64,000 bases of DNA from the NCBI GenBank assembly GCA_013397455.1, contig VYZB01000327.1:578433-642432 (forward strand), given 5' to 3'. Made by a program: the position numbers and the translations under genes. The stretch is from Crotophaga sulcirostris (Eukaryota > Chordata > Aves > Cuculiformes > Crotophagidae). The stretch's first letter is position 1; the number at the start of each line of letters is the position of its first letter. Under the pieces are notes generated by a model, which had not been told where the DNA came from, searched no databases, and saw only the letters and a program-made list of their open reading frames with translations. Below are positions 26,475-39,696 of this stretch, piece after piece.

Positions 26475-28192
26475 TAATGGAGTTAATAAAACTAGTTTAT
26501 TTTGTAACCAAAAAAAAGTTGTTGCCATTGGTACAAAATTTCCCCAGATATCAATGAGACACATATATATTAGCTCCATTTTGATATTTTAAAGCAATAA
26601 GATGTTGTAGTCTTTACCAAACCTAACTTTGAACCTACTGTTGCAATCAGAAATCTCCTGTGCCTTCCTCAAAGTTTTTACTGAGCCAAAACCAACTTGA
26701 AACCATGATAAAATCTATTTCTTAATTTTGTTTAAATAAAAATATGGATATATTTTGAGAATGCAACTGCTGACAATTGGCCTCATTACTTATTATACCT
26801 TCTATTGCTATTAAAATCAATTCAATGACACTATTTGTGAAACATTTTTTAAATGTTTTTCATAGCTGTCGTATGTTGGTGATAACTATTCACTCTCACC
26901 TATAAGAAGACATACATCAAATATGTGCCAATAAAGACTTTCCTTGATAAGACATATTAATTCAACATGCAGAAAGATCCAGCAACCCCATAAAACAGTT
27001 TTGTGGATATCTTCCGTTCTGATGAGATTCTTTTGGTGGAAAAAGACCCAAATTTCTTCAAGGGTTCTTCAGATGCCTTTAACTCTGTTTGTTGTCAATA
27101 TGCCAAGGCCGCACTAATAGTCTATTACACATTTAAAAATATTAGGCAATCTAATACATCTGCTCATCCATCATTTTGGCCTTGGATGCATGTAGTCACC
27201 TTTCCAAGAAGCCTTGATGTTAAATCTCCTCACTACAAAATTGCTTAGTCTCCTTGGCACTGTAGATTCATTTTACAACGTCAGAAAGTATTAGGAATGT
27301 ACCATGTAAGTAAGAGAAAGCAGATTGAGGGGGACACTGCAAAACACATGTAGATAGATTAGAGGAGAACGTGAAACCATCTCAGAATGATTCCTTCTTC
27401 CAAAGAGGAAACTGGATTAAATATTAAATTTTCCAAAGAAATCCTGAAGATGAAGGAACCCAAAGTATACGCTACATGTATGCTCTTTACACTGTGGTGA
27501 GTCTCCACAAAGGATCAGGCTTTCCTGTCAGTAACTGTGGTCTCTGGAGAGGACCCATGCTGCAGCAGGGTAATTTTATCAGATTACCTTAGATGCTGGA
27601 GGAAAAAATATAAAATTTTAAACAGTTGTATTTTAAGCATTTAAATATTTGTTCATTGAGAATAGATTATACTCACTGCCTCGTACTTCAGGTTTTAAAT
27701 TTTAAAATGTTAAAATGAATGCAAATACCACCAGGTCAGAGAATTCGTAAGTAGTCCAGTCTGTATGTCAGAGCAGAGTTAGAAATACTCAGATTACATA
27801 AAATTATCATATCAAGGAGATTAATTTAACCAAATTTATACCTTCATGATTCTTCAACTAGGCCATTTGCACCAGACTGAAGCTGACTGGAACAATTCTA
27901 TACTGCAAGTGTAATTTCTTACATAGTTTGCAATGACCTGAAAGAAAGAGCTATTGAGAATGAAGGCATATGTATTGAAAAGACAAGACACATTTACTAC
28001 ATGTCACTTTTAAACATATTCAAAGCTCTTATTCTGTATTAAGATACACATATGTCTCTACTTTACCTATTGGAAACGAACTTAAAATCAGCATAATATT
28101 TGCACTAGTTCAATAATTCGGCATTAAAAGGGGAGAAGGACATACATACATAATTGAATTAATCAAAAAAATTCTGAAATCTAAGCAGTTTG
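26475..28192. other. AT-rich non-coding stretch
   Basis: No gene recognised. The frame at 27003-27248 has no known motif. Confidence 0.45.
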
Positions 28193-28348
28193 TACATAGA
28201 ATTACAGAAACACGGAATGGTTTGGGTAGGGAGGGACCTTTAAAGAACATCTAGTCCAGTCCCCGACCATTGGCATGGATATCTTTCACTAGATCGAGAT
28301 CCTGAAAGCCCCATCCAACCTGAATTTGAAGATTTCCAGAATGGATGG
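28193..28348 (-). mobile_element. CR1 LINE 3' end
   Basis: The sequence begins ATAGAATTACAGAAACACGG, then GAATGGTTTGGGTAGGGAGG and GACCTTTAAAGAACATCTAG. This is the reverse complement of the standard CR1 3' terminus. It continues into CCCCATCCAACCTGAATTTG and stops at about 28348. Only the last roughly 150 bp of the element are present. Confidence 0.88.
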
Positions 28349-28904
28349 CAGACATAACACCGTGTTTTTGGTTTGCCTATGTCATTTTGGAGTGCCAACT
28401 GCAAGCCAAGATACATGTCATAAGGTATACCAAATACTGTGTATACGTAGGCAACTGAGTTGAGTTCCCAGCTACCGTGACACCAATGTCTGATCCTCCA
28501 AATGGCTGGAAGTCTCATGCACATCTACCTCACAAGGACATTTCAGATACCATAGACTGTGTCAAGTGACATTAGACACCTATGTGTAGGTTGCATCAAA
28601 CCCTTGGAATGAGATTAACTTGCTTCGAGATATCTGCAATATAGCTGTCTACAGGGGTGAAAGATATACTTCCAATGCAGAGAGAGGCATTCACATTCAA
28701 AATGTAGATTTCTGATTACAGTGAGATGAATACTTCTCTGAATTTCCAATTAATGCCTGCATTAACCATAACTCCAAAGCGTATTTTGTTCAGACCAGAA
28801 TATGCTGTGTTGCTATCATTATCAGCAGTCCAAAAGTTTTTTATGAACTTTATTCAGCCTTCTGGACTCAATCAGGAATTTTCCTCAGTGGCTGCAGGTC
28901 TGTT
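28349..28904. other. Unassigned stretch between CR1 and possible LTR
   Basis: The sequence is less AT-rich than the desert and has an open minus-strand frame running out of the CR1 (28240-28524), but there is no motif beyond the CR1 part. Confidence 0.35.
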
Positions 28905-29330
28905 TTAGCTGAAGCTGCAAAATTAAGTAGAAGTTATGAAAGGATCAAGAAGGCTATTTCCCGTAGCCAAAAGCTGACTCTGTGATGATCTATTTCCTAT
29001 AGCTTAAGCTAGCAGGATTATTTTGCTAAGGCTTACTGTCCATTCTGAAATAATATGACTTAATGACACATAGTAAAATTTTAACAAAATGGAGTAATTT
29101 TGTAACCAACTTGCTGGCCAAGAAAAAGAGAAAAATTCTGAATAGACTGCTTAAGAACAAATAAAAACAGCCTCAGGTGATCCCAGGTTCAAGAAGGAAC
29201 CCTCCACCATAAGCATCACCTTGTTTCAGTAAAATGCACCAATTGCAAACTGCCCCATTCTTCATGAACAAGAGTTGCACCATCAGCTCTAGAACTGAAA
29301 GGAACATTGAAAGAGTGGCCATAGTTAGTT
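28905..29330 (+). mobile_element. Possible LTR of an endogenous retrovirus
   Basis: The segment contains an LTR-like order of elements: AGCTTAAGCTAGCAGGATT, then TGCTGGCCAAGAAAAAGAGA. An AATAAA (about 29160) precedes a GC-richer GATCCCAGGTTCAAGAAGGA block resembling a U5. I could not define TG/CA ends or a target duplication. The call rests on general resemblance to avian ERV LTRs and is weak. Confidence 0.3.
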
Positions 29331-30140
29331 ATACAGAGACAAGGATAATAAATGCTATTATTAATGAGGGTTTATAATTTAATAATGTGGAGTATAATTT
29401 TTAGTATTACTGTAAATAGTCTGCATGTGAATTCTGCATTCAGATTTTATTGAAACTAAGAATAAATTTTTGACTATTTTTAATCTGCTTTTCTTTGATA
29501 CACATGCTGCATGTGAGTTATGCAACATATGGTGGCTTAGAAAATTCTTTTACATTTAGCTACCTATATAGTAGATATCTAAATCAAGATGAACAGAACA
29601 TCATCCCCTAGAATTCTATGAGATTAAACATATTCCTAATAACAAGATGATACACTGTATCTTCAGTTGACAAAGGGCCAAAATCTCCCTTCCATTCCAG
29701 CAATACAAAAAATAAGGGTCACTCATACTAACACTATGAAAGGGAAGAAGCAGATGGATTTTATCATTTTTGGGGAGAGGGACTGGACTTATTCTCAACA
29801 GAAGAGGTACAAATAAAAATGAGATATATAAATAAAAAGTGGGAAGAAAATATGCAAGTATTCTGCACAGAACTGAATAAGAAGGCTGAAGGGAAATAAC
29901 GTTTCTCCACAGTTAAAATTGTCAGAGTTAATGGAGAATAGGAAATTAAATGATAGTGGGCATAGGTGTATGATTTGAAGGCAGGAAAAATCTAATGATA
30001 TTTTTTTGTAATATGGAGTATTATGCTATGTGCGAGTAATTAGTTAAATAAAAATTTTAGATTATTGACAGAACTTGCACTTAACACTGAAAATTAATGT
30101 CACTTACATTCATGTCACTTTATAAGAAAGATCAATAACG
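29331..30140. other. AT-rich non-coding stretch
   Basis: No gene or repeat recognised. Confidence 0.45.
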
Positions 30141-30428
30141 TATCACAGTATCACAGTATCACAAGGTTGGAAAGGACCTTTGAGATCATTGAGTCCAACC
30201 TATAACCCAACACTAACACCAACTCATCTTCTAAACCATGGCACTAAGTGCCTCATCCAATCTCCTCTTAAACACCTCCAGGGACGGTGACTCCACCACC
30301 TCCCAGGGCAGCGCATTCGAATGGCCTTTCTGTGAAGAACTTTTTCGTAATATCAAGTCTAAACGTCCCCTGACGAAGCTTGAGACCATGTCCTCTTGTT
30401 CTGTCACTGGTAGAAACTCATTCAGACA
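30141..30428 (-). mobile_element. CR1 LINE 3' end (ORF2 C-terminus and tail)
   Basis: The 3' tail is at 30141-30170 (ATCACAGT repeated three times, then AAGGTTGGAAAGGACCTTTG). On the minus strand the C-terminal ORF2 block reads VESPSLEVFKRRLDEALSAM, ending at about 30231, with LPWEV just before it. Further upstream FVRGRLDLILRK is recognisable. This is a 5'-truncated, relatively well-preserved copy in which the normal ORF2 end is still readable. Confidence 0.92.
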
Positions 30429-31995
30429 CCAAAGCCAGTGTGAACTATTAATTCCCAAAAACCTTTACACTAGTTTATCAATTAACTCCCACTAACATCT
30501 CCAAGAGCTTTCCTTTCTTTCATTTGTTATTCACAGTCAGGTTATCCCTACTGAAATGGAACAAACTCATCTAGGAAAAAAAATAATCTCTAAACCAAAA
30601 GAACATTGTGAGACCTCAATTGTTTTGTGACACATTTTGTCCACTCACATCTCAATTAACATGGATACTAAATGCTAGTTTCACAGAAGTCTTATTATAT
30701 CTTTAAAGCAAAGATACATTTAATATATATTAATTCAGTAAGAGTACTGCATGAAATTAATTTCTTGATACCTTACTGAGTTTTTGCTGTGTATTCCTAC
30801 ACATTTTTAAGGCAAGAGCATTATATAACCGTTTTTGAACTTGCATCTTTCACAATCTTAAGAATATCCATACTTTTAATGCAGAAATAAGTTAATGGAA
30901 GTGTTAGAATGTATGGAAGCCAAAAGCCATTCCTTTACATATATTAAGAGCAAGGAAACAGATACTCACTTCAGTGAAAATTAAGTTCTGTGAGGCTGAT
31001 TGCCCTGAAATGTGTGATATGTAAAGTTTTTAATGAACTTGGTCTAACAATCTTACCACAAGGCTTGAATCCTATGAGTAGGAACTCGCAAGTCAGTAAT
31101 TCCAAGGAACACAAACCTATGAAGGATGGAAAGCTTCTATTTATAGAATTGTCTTGTACTACTGGCAAGATCACAGGCAGTTATGGCACTGATTGTGTCT
31201 TATCATATCACATGTGCCTCAGGACTACTTAGAAATGCATGTTCTTGCACCCATGGTGGTATTGTCAGTTCAACATCACACTCTATTGAACGCTCTCTGC
31301 AGCACTAGATCCATCTCAGTTATGAAAAGATGGATAAATCCTGCCTTTGATTGTGTGAAAATTCCTGAAATGATAGTGTTTGATAACAATTTCTAATGAA
31401 GTTAGTTGCATTCTGAGAAACAAGAGCATAATTTAGCTGAATGTTAGAGCTATAATTCTGAAGATGCATGCTTTCATTGATACAAATTAAACTATTGATT
31501 GTATACGAACATAACTTGATATGTTTTGTCTGTCACCAAGCTGTTTATGGTTCTGAGACCTCTGGTTTTGACTTGTGTCATATTTTCAAAGCCTTTTTCA
31601 TTACCCTATTCTTAAACTGCACATCACAACAAGAGACTCACCGTACCAAGCTTACACAGTGACTTTCCACAATAAATTAATAACAGTTGACCAGGACCGG
31701 GGCCTTGTATAGTCAGCATAAGGTACAATCAATACAAAGCCTGTGCTCTGTTGTTAGCAGTGGTAATTCTATTTTTTTGTGGGGCCACTGGATAAAAAAA
31801 AAGTTTCTCCATTTCTACTACGTTAGCATGGTTATTTATTGGATTAAACCAAACTAATTTAAAGTACACTAAATGGTTTTCTATTCTTATAGGTGTGAGA
31901 GACCTCTGCTGTGACTACAGTCTTAGTAATTATATTGTATTATATTTCAGTCTCTGATACATAATTCATATATATATTACATTTGTCTTGGTATT
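30429..31995. other. AT-rich non-coding stretch
   Basis: No repeat or gene recognised. Several overlapping frames at 30971-31396 are 67-80 codons without motifs. Confidence 0.45.
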
Positions 31996-32165
31996 TGTAA
32001 AACCAAAATGATGTTTTTGTATTACTTAAACAGTTTTACTGTATGTGTTTTAGACTTTTGGCTGTTTAACTCTTTTACTGCCCCAGTGGCTGGAATGTAT
32101 GGAATATACGGTTAAAGAAAGGAGGGGTCTGGCGTTGTGCCTTGTGAGCAGCCAACATACTATCC
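31996..32165 (+). mobile_element. 5' fragment of an ERV LTR (same family as 45285-46189)
   Basis: This segment begins TGTAAAACCAAAATGATG and aligns along its length with the first part of the LTR at 45285. Shared blocks are CTTAAACA, ACTGCCCCAGTGGCTGG versus TACCCCAGTAGGTGG, AAAGAAAGGAGGGG versus AAAGAAAAGAGGGG, and GCCTTGTGAGC versus CATCTTGTAAGC. Similarity ends at about 32165 and no LTR 3' part follows. It starts with TG at the position expected of a true 5' terminus, so it is a 3'-truncated LTR. The assignment comes from comparison within the window. Confidence 0.65.
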
Positions 32166-35100
32166 CAGTCAATATTCTGTGAAAATATTAGTAATACTAT
32201 GTATATTAACATTTACTTATACCTGTCATCAGAATTCCCATCATTTACCTGATACCATTTTCCAATAACAGACATATTAATAAAATTACTAATAGTGTTC
32301 TTAGGTTCAAGGGAGTCATAACTCCCATCTGCCTTTTACTTTTCTCAAGATTCGTAAGTAAAAGTGGTATAATCTCAATATTTGGGATTTCATATTTCTG
32401 AAAAGCAAAGATATTTTCAAAGAAGCAAACAAGCAAACAAACAAACAAAAAAACCCAAACAATCCCTCTTACTGCCCACATAATCCTTTGCAAGATACTT
32501 AACGGTTCTTCAAAGTAAATAAAGAAGTGATTTTCATCTCACTCTGTATAAATCTAGAACCTATACTCTTAGGGTGGCCATACTACATTTTTAGTGATAT
32601 GGTGGTATTTAGACCACAGTAGAGATATTTATATGGTGTGATCTTTCAACTGCAGATTTTCAAGGCCACAGTCTAAAAATGTCCTCATTTTTTGCTTATT
32701 TAAAACATATCTCCCTGAAGTTGTTTTCTGTGGCCTCTCCCATTATTCCTTTGCTTCAGTCATGATACATCATTTATGCAAGACATTTTAAGATCAGTTG
32801 CCAAGGTTATCATCAGCTTTCTTTTGTGTTGCTTTGCTTCAGTAAAGGTTCTCTCATCAGGTTTGCTCTCCTGTAAATCATCATGCAGAAAGGAAATAAC
32901 TTGCTACCCTTCTTCCTATCTTTAGTAGTAATCTTTTATTTCCCCCAGTAATATCCACATGTGATACTAAATAAGGATTTGGAAACCTCTAGTTCTGTAG
33001 ATACTCTAGTCTTTGTTTCAATCTGAAAGCAACAGAAGACGATTTAGAATTGCTGCTGAAGTTTTCAGAGGGATGAAATAAAATTAATTATTGATAAAAA
33101 AGCAATATTGTTAGAAAATAAAAGTTATACCAAATTATGAATTAAAATAAGCATAGAATTACTGTGGTGCTGCGATTTCCCCATTGGGCTACTTGCCAAT
33201 CCATAGTAAGCCAGGAATATTGGGAGAAAAAATTTCCACTGTTTCTCTACTTTTTGTAAAAATGCAGTGAGTCACAGCATTAAGGCAATCCCTTAACATA
33301 CCCAAAACTCCTGTGCCTAGGAAGGGTCTCCACTGCCTGAGAAAGTGGCAGATGATTAGTCACTTTCTGGCAGCCTGGTATACCTGCTACTTGAATTGTA
33401 GCAACATTGTCAAAATTGTTCAATATGGGAAGTAACTGGAATTGCACAGTTCGTAGAAAGTACTGTGGTTACCTAATATAAATCAGAATGGAAAAAAATA
33501 TACTGACCAAAGTCAATCGTCTAAGACCCTATAAACAGCAATCTTAAATGAGACCCTTTGAGGCCCTGGGCATGCTCCATGCAGCTTCTTCCCCTGAACT
33601 GGGATGCCCTTCAGGGCTGTCTGTTAACACAAGGACAAAGACAAGTCTAGGCTCCTAGTGACTCAACAGTTTCCCTTGAGAATGATAACACATTGAAAGC
33701 GAGCATTTCAGTAACCTTGAGAGGAGGAAAATTTTGGCTATAGGTTCACCTTTGTGCATTCAGATCCATGAACCTCTCAATGTGTTTACATGTGTGTGTG
33801 CGTGATTCGACTCAGCCTTATAGTAAGTATAGTGTGAACCTTGATCTTTTGAATCTATAAAAAAAAGTTGCTGATTTGATTACAGCAAAACTTGTTAAAT
33901 CACTTTGAATCGATTTGTTAATCAAATCATTATATCTATTAATAGAAATTATATACCTCTATTTTGTGATCTACCTCAATAAATCCTAAACTACTGCTGA
34001 ATCACGGTCTCCCTAAAATTCACAACTACAGACCATACTGTGGTCTAGGTAATGTATACAGGTAATAATGAGAAACCTCTTTCAGAATTATATTTATTAT
34101 TTCAATAAAAATGAAATTAAGTACTATTAACTATTTTATGGACGAAAGCAGACTCTACCGTGCTGTCTATTGAATACAAAACTAATACACTCACAAGAAC
34201 AAAATACTTCATAAATTTGACAAAAAAAAATAGATACCTATAGATTCACCAAAACAGCAAAATGGACAAAAAGTATGAGTTACAATTAAACTTGTAAACG
34301 TTTTTATAGATGTCTTTATCCTGACTGTAACTATAATAATCAGTTGTTTTATAATCTACTTCGAAAAACAGTCAGTGAAAGTGTTTATATATTAGTCTGT
34401 GAATTAGTTAAGTTCTTGATGTAATACCTAGCTAATTTTTGTTATACCACTGCACATTGTCTTATTCTTATTTGACAGGAAGGGACGTTGAGACAAGAGT
34501 CATGTGTCAGTGATGGGGTTTAAAACATGAGTTTTTCAGATTTCTAACTCTTACTCTAAATAAAACTGTCTCAGGAGATGAGAAGTATCTATTTTATAAC
34601 CTGATAACGGGAAATGGTTATACATAAGTTTTGTCTTTTGGTACTACCTCCGTTTCATTCTACTTTAATTGCTGGACAATCAACTGCCCGTTCTTTTTTG
34701 TGGTTTATTGGACATGATGCCCTCTGGAACTTGTCAAAGATCCTAAATCAGACAGACTGATTATAATAAAGTCTTTTCCAGCCCAGGAAGGAGGAGTTGG
34801 GGGTCTCTCAACTAATTCAAGTCTGTTGAACAAAGTGGTACTAAGCACTAATGAACAGGTCAGCTTTTATATATGAACTTGTGTTCCAAATGAGTTTCCT
34901 GATGAAAAAACCCTACATTTTGACAGCTGAAGAAACACAAGAAACAAGGTAAAAAGCAAATTCAGGTTATAATTATCTGGAACTTCAAATTACTAACAAT
35001 CAGTACTACACTATCTCTGTTATAAGAAGATGAAATCAAATTTCAAAGCACCCATCTGAAAAAGCTGGTCACTATTCAACATAGATAGTATAGAGCCAGA

Positions 35101-37860
35101 GAGAGGAAGTTAAAAAGTAGGTTTTGATGAAACGGTTTAAAATTGAAACATCAATTCTTCAAGGATAAAAACACATCACCATTAAAACAGATTATAGATG
35201 GAAGCATAATCCTTAAATGGGAAGATAAAATATATATCTTATTGTATCTTTGTTCATAGATAGAAAAAAAACCTCATTAAGTAGATTAAGCAGGTAGTTC
35301 AACATGGTAATTCAGACAGAGTTGAATTGAATATGACTTTTCAACTCTCTGAAGAATGTTTTTTCTAAATGAAATGTTGACTGCAGTTTCCACTTCAGTG
35401 GGCCAAAAATCATGAGATGACCTCTGTTTACTGCCATCTGGTTTCAGATGAAAAGAAAAGAATATTTTTTATGATACAACTTTAAATGTAGGAAGCTTAG
35501 TTGACATGAATTTTAATTAAACTATAACATTGAGGATGACAAACAGGTTTTTTTCAGTCCTCTATTTTCCATTTTGCCTAAAAACATATTTCAGAGTACA
35601 CAGATTATTGGAAAAGAACTCCTTGAATCCACAAATCTTTCTTGTTCTGTTTCTTCTGCAGTATCATTCTTTGACTTCAAAACAAATAAAAACTAAAGAC
35701 CAGTCTGAAAATAACAGTTAAATAAAAAGACCTTTGGTTTGGTTTCCAAATGTATGCAAGAGTTTTTTAAAAGTTTTCAGCTTTATTCCAGGATGTTATG
35801 TAACTAGAAACTATGGAAATTCTTTCAGTGTAAGACTGCAAGACCATTTTCCTGAATGCATCCATACAGTAAGATGTTTTATCTTTACTGAATTTTCATC
35901 TACTGTAATGAATTTATTTCAACAGGTAAATTACTTTATCATATATGGTAATAATAATAGTAATTAATGTTGAAAAATATGGTAATTGACTGGATTTTTA
36001 CTTACTATAAATAGACTCAGCTTTGATTAGCTTCAGACAGAGCACAATCTGGATTCAGTTATTAATGTAACTTGGATTTCAATGCAAATTAGTCATGACA
36101 TTGAAGTTAGTCCAGAACTGACAGGAGGATCTGGACATAATTTTCAACTCAAATGACTGATTTCTCTGGTTTTATTTTAAAGATATACTAAGAGAGCTGA
36201 ACATACTATTTTTCTTTTTTTAATATTTTAGTGAATTTAATAAATGATGATGAAAGAACACATCACTTTACCAGAGATTGCTGAGCTGTTTATTAAATAT
36301 ATTATCTTTTTATATTTTTTGAGTGATTTAATCTTCTACTGGAAGTGCAACTTCCCCTTCCCCTCCCTGGGACTTTATACAAAGCCTATTCTAATTCATG
36401 TCATCTAAATTAAAACTTTCTCTTTAATGAATAAACCATTCTGTATCTTTCAGTACAGAGACAGATAGCAGACAGCCTTCTCAAGTTTTCATTATTTTTA
36501 GTAGTGTGTTATACTGAATAAAATAGATTTTTAATTTACTGTTTTGAGAAGCTGATGTCCAACTTGGGTGTTTTCTCTTTTGAGGTTTTATTTCAGTCTA
36601 ACATGGAGACTGTTTATCTTGCATTCTTGGTAGAAACTAATTTCACAGAAATGAGAATGGAAAAAAGAAATTCTGAAAAGAAATAACTTATTTTCATATT
36701 ATTTCAGAGGATCTGCAGCATTCTGTACATCTAAACCTACTTGAGAAACTTCCTAGACATTGGGACCATATATCATGGAAGAAGCTCATATCAATGCTTG
36801 TTGTATATGTTGACATACAGAACAGAGTTTCTGAATGCAAGACAGCATGTTGGACAGTTGACAGACCATTCTAATGACTGAAGTTCAGATGTCTTTTTAA
36901 GAGAGAAAGCTATTTAGAAACAGAAAAATAAATTAATTGGTACATACCTTCAGCTGCCATTGTTTCTTGGCACATAGCTATATAAAGACACATTGATACA
37001 ACTATAATGGTCTGTATGACAATCGAACTCAAGTGTCAGTACACAAAGTGAAAGGTGTGAGAAAGTCTATAAGTGATATAACTAAAATTAAAAAGTAAAT
37101 TGGAATCCCTATAGTCAAATTTTTTGAAGTTTTTATGACATCTCATAAGTTTCCAGATTTTAGAATATCAGAATGTTGATTCAGATTATCAGGACACAAA
37201 GTATTTGTGTGTATTATGAAGTATGTCTATAGATGATCTTCTGTAGTATCTATCTAGTAACTAGTTGATATGACTTCTTAGATTTAGAATCTGCAAGTTG
37301 AGGTGATAAATTCTGAATCCAACTCCTTTCTTGTCCCTGAAATTTGAAACAGGACATATATTTTCTTTCTTGTATATCGCCCATACTTCAGTTTTCTGGA
37401 TAAGTAATTTTTGGTTTAGGAATATGTACCTTTAACAATTTCTTTGATTCATTCTAGTTTTCTATAGAGAATTTTCACAATTACAGAGGCTAAAATAATA
37501 CTATGTAATGTGTTACATTCAAAACAAATATTAAAGAAGGTTTCAGATTAAAAGAAGTCATCTATTATGTATATAGAATATTTCCTATGTTAGGATAACC
37601 TACACAAAGGGATTAATAAGCTTTTAAAAATGTTAGTCATGTCTATCCTTTAATGACAGATAAAGAACTGGACATTGTCATTTAAAGTTGAAGATGTTGA
37701 TAAGAACCAATGCGGAGATCTTTCATAGTAAAGGTCAAAAGTTATTAACAAGTATCTTTCCCTTAGGCAATTACTCGAGAAAAGTCACAAGTTTGCTTTA
37801 CAGGGATAGAGTAAAGATTGTAAATCAGATGCTTTCTTCTAACCCTACCCCATTGTTTAT
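32166..37860. other. AT-rich desert
   Basis: Apart from a short (AAAC)n run at about 32425-32452, no repeat family, RNA gene or coding exon was recognised. All open frames are short and motif-free. Confidence 0.5.
32425..32452. repeat. (AAAC)n simple repeat
   Basis: AAGCAAAC and ACAAACAAACAAA units form a short tetranucleotide repeat ending in an A run. Confidence 0.8.
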
Positions 37861-38296
37861 CACAGAATTATAGAAGGGTTTGGGTCAGAAGCAACCTTAA
37901 AGATCACCTAAATCCAAACTTTTGCCATGGACAGGGACACCTTCCACTGGGTCAGGTTGCTCGAAGGCTCATCCAACCTGGCCTTGAACAAATCCAGGGA
38001 TATGACTTCCACAGCTTCTCTGAATAGCCTGTTCCAGTGCCTCACGGTAAAGGATTTCTTCTTAATATCGAATCTAAATCTACCCTCTTTTAGCTTAAAA
38101 CCGTTATCCCTCATCCTATCACTGCACTCCCTCGTAAGGAGCCGCTCCCCATCTTTTCTGTAAGCCCCCTTTAAATATTGGAAGGCTACTATAAGGTCTT
38201 CTCCAGGCTGAACAACTTCTAGTATCTCAGCCTGTCTTCGTATAGGAGGTGTTCCAGCCCTCTGACCACCTTTGTGACTCTCCTGTGGATTCATGC
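37861..38296 (-). mobile_element. CR1 LINE 3' end (ORF2 C-terminus and tail)
   Basis: The tail at 37861 (CACAGAATTATAGAAGGGTT) leads into GACAGGGACACCTTCCACTG, the reverse complement of the CR1 3' end. On the minus strand ORF2 is readable: QPGEDLIVAFQYLKGAYRKD, ECSDRMRDNGFKLKEGRFRF and LDLFKARLDE..SNL, with one open frame from about 38309 to 37908. The copy is 5'-truncated near 38296. It faces a second, plus-oriented CR1 end at 38400-38640. Confidence 0.92.
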
Positions 38297-38399
38297 TTAT
38301 GAAGTACAACAGATTTGTGGACTGTTTTCCAACTGCCTGTTACATATTGAGAATACGTTATCAAATCCCATTCAATTTCTCCTCTCCCTCCTTCATCTA

Positions 38400-38642
38400 A
38401 TCTTCTAGTTCCTTGATTAAGGGTAGGTTTTGATTGGACATAATTTAAGAATTTTTTTACTATATAGGTGGAGTGAAATGGGTTCAGGTTGCCTAGATAA
38501 GTTATGGATGTCCCATCCCTGAAAGTCTTGGATGGGGGTTTGAGCAATGTGATCTAGTAAAAGATATCGCTGCCCACGGCAAGGGGGGAGGATTAAATAA
38601 TCTTTAAACATCCCTTCAAATTCAAATCATTCTGTGATCATA
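38400..38642 (+). mobile_element. CR1 LINE 3' end, decayed
   Basis: Plus-strand CR1 3' sequence: GGTTCAGGTTGCCTAGATAA and GTTATGGATGTCCCATCCCT are versions of the block encoding LP.EVVDAPSL. TGGGGGTTTGAGCAATGTGA and GCTGCCCACGGCAAGGGGGG follow, then CAAATCATTCTGTGATCA as the tail. It is more diverged than the neighbouring minus-strand copy and belongs to a related 3' subfamily, so the two form an inverted pair. Confidence 0.82.
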
Positions 38643-39696
38643 TAAACAGAAGTATATATTCAGTCATTTAGATTATTGATTTGGGGAGGTTTTTGATTTA
38701 TTTTTAATGTCCTCCTCTCTTCTGCCTCCACAAATGACTAATGTCTGTCTTCAAATAATCTGAGTCATAATATTTTGTGCAATAATACCATTTTATTGTA
38801 AAATTAGCTCTTTGAAGTTCTTTGAAAAGTTGAACTCTTCAAACTGAGCTGCATTTTCTACATGCTTGTAAAATTCACATGGTATATTTCTGCCGTATTT
38901 ACTGCATTACCTGCAGAAAACTCTCACATTGAATGAAAACGTAGTCTGTCTACTTAAAACTGAGTAAGAGATCTTGTTAGAAATCTTTGATATGAATCAA
39001 ATCATCTAGAATATGCGTATTTCATGCATTACATGGATGTAAATGAAATTTATATTAACTATGTGATGCTAATAACAATTATATTCTACAAATTGATTTG
39101 ATTTTTTCAGGTGTTTTCAATTATATTAACAGACTCATATTTTATAGTTTATTATAAGTGTGGTATCTTGGCTGTGATCTTATTTCTTTCACTATAACTT
39201 CACTACAATCTCAAATGTTATGGCATCAGTTCATATTCCTTTAAATGTAAATTTTAATAGTAGGAATGTGTTGTATCAGATGAATGAATTAATTTGAGAG
39301 GAAGGAGTCACATATTCTTCTACATCAACTTCATTTTTAGCCTTAGAAAATATTTTGAACAGGTGTCTACACACCTGCAGCTCTTACCTGCCCACCCCTC
39401 AATCCAAACAACGAAGGAAGAAACAAAAAAGTAAATTATACAGAACTAAACTGAACTAAACCAGACCAATCCAGTATTTAAGTCTATAAAAAAGAAGTAC
39501 ACTGAATTAATTTCGACATATAGCGCTAGAATATCACAAATTTAATCTAAATTCATTTTTACCTTTCATATTTATGTCATTGTATGTATACGATGAGTTT
39601 TGTTGCTATTGGAATTTAAAAAATTATGGGATTACAGGATAAAGAACATGTAAATATATACCTAACTCAGATTCTGGATGCAGCTTAATCATATTA
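38643..39696. other. AT-rich non-coding stretch
   Basis: No gene or repeat recognised. Confidence 0.45.

Noticed and set aside
27505..27565. Resemblance of GGAGAGGACCCATGCTGCAG to a GC-rich internal block of an avian LTR.
   Set aside because: Only about 60 bp, no flanking LTR sequence and many mismatches; not enough to call.
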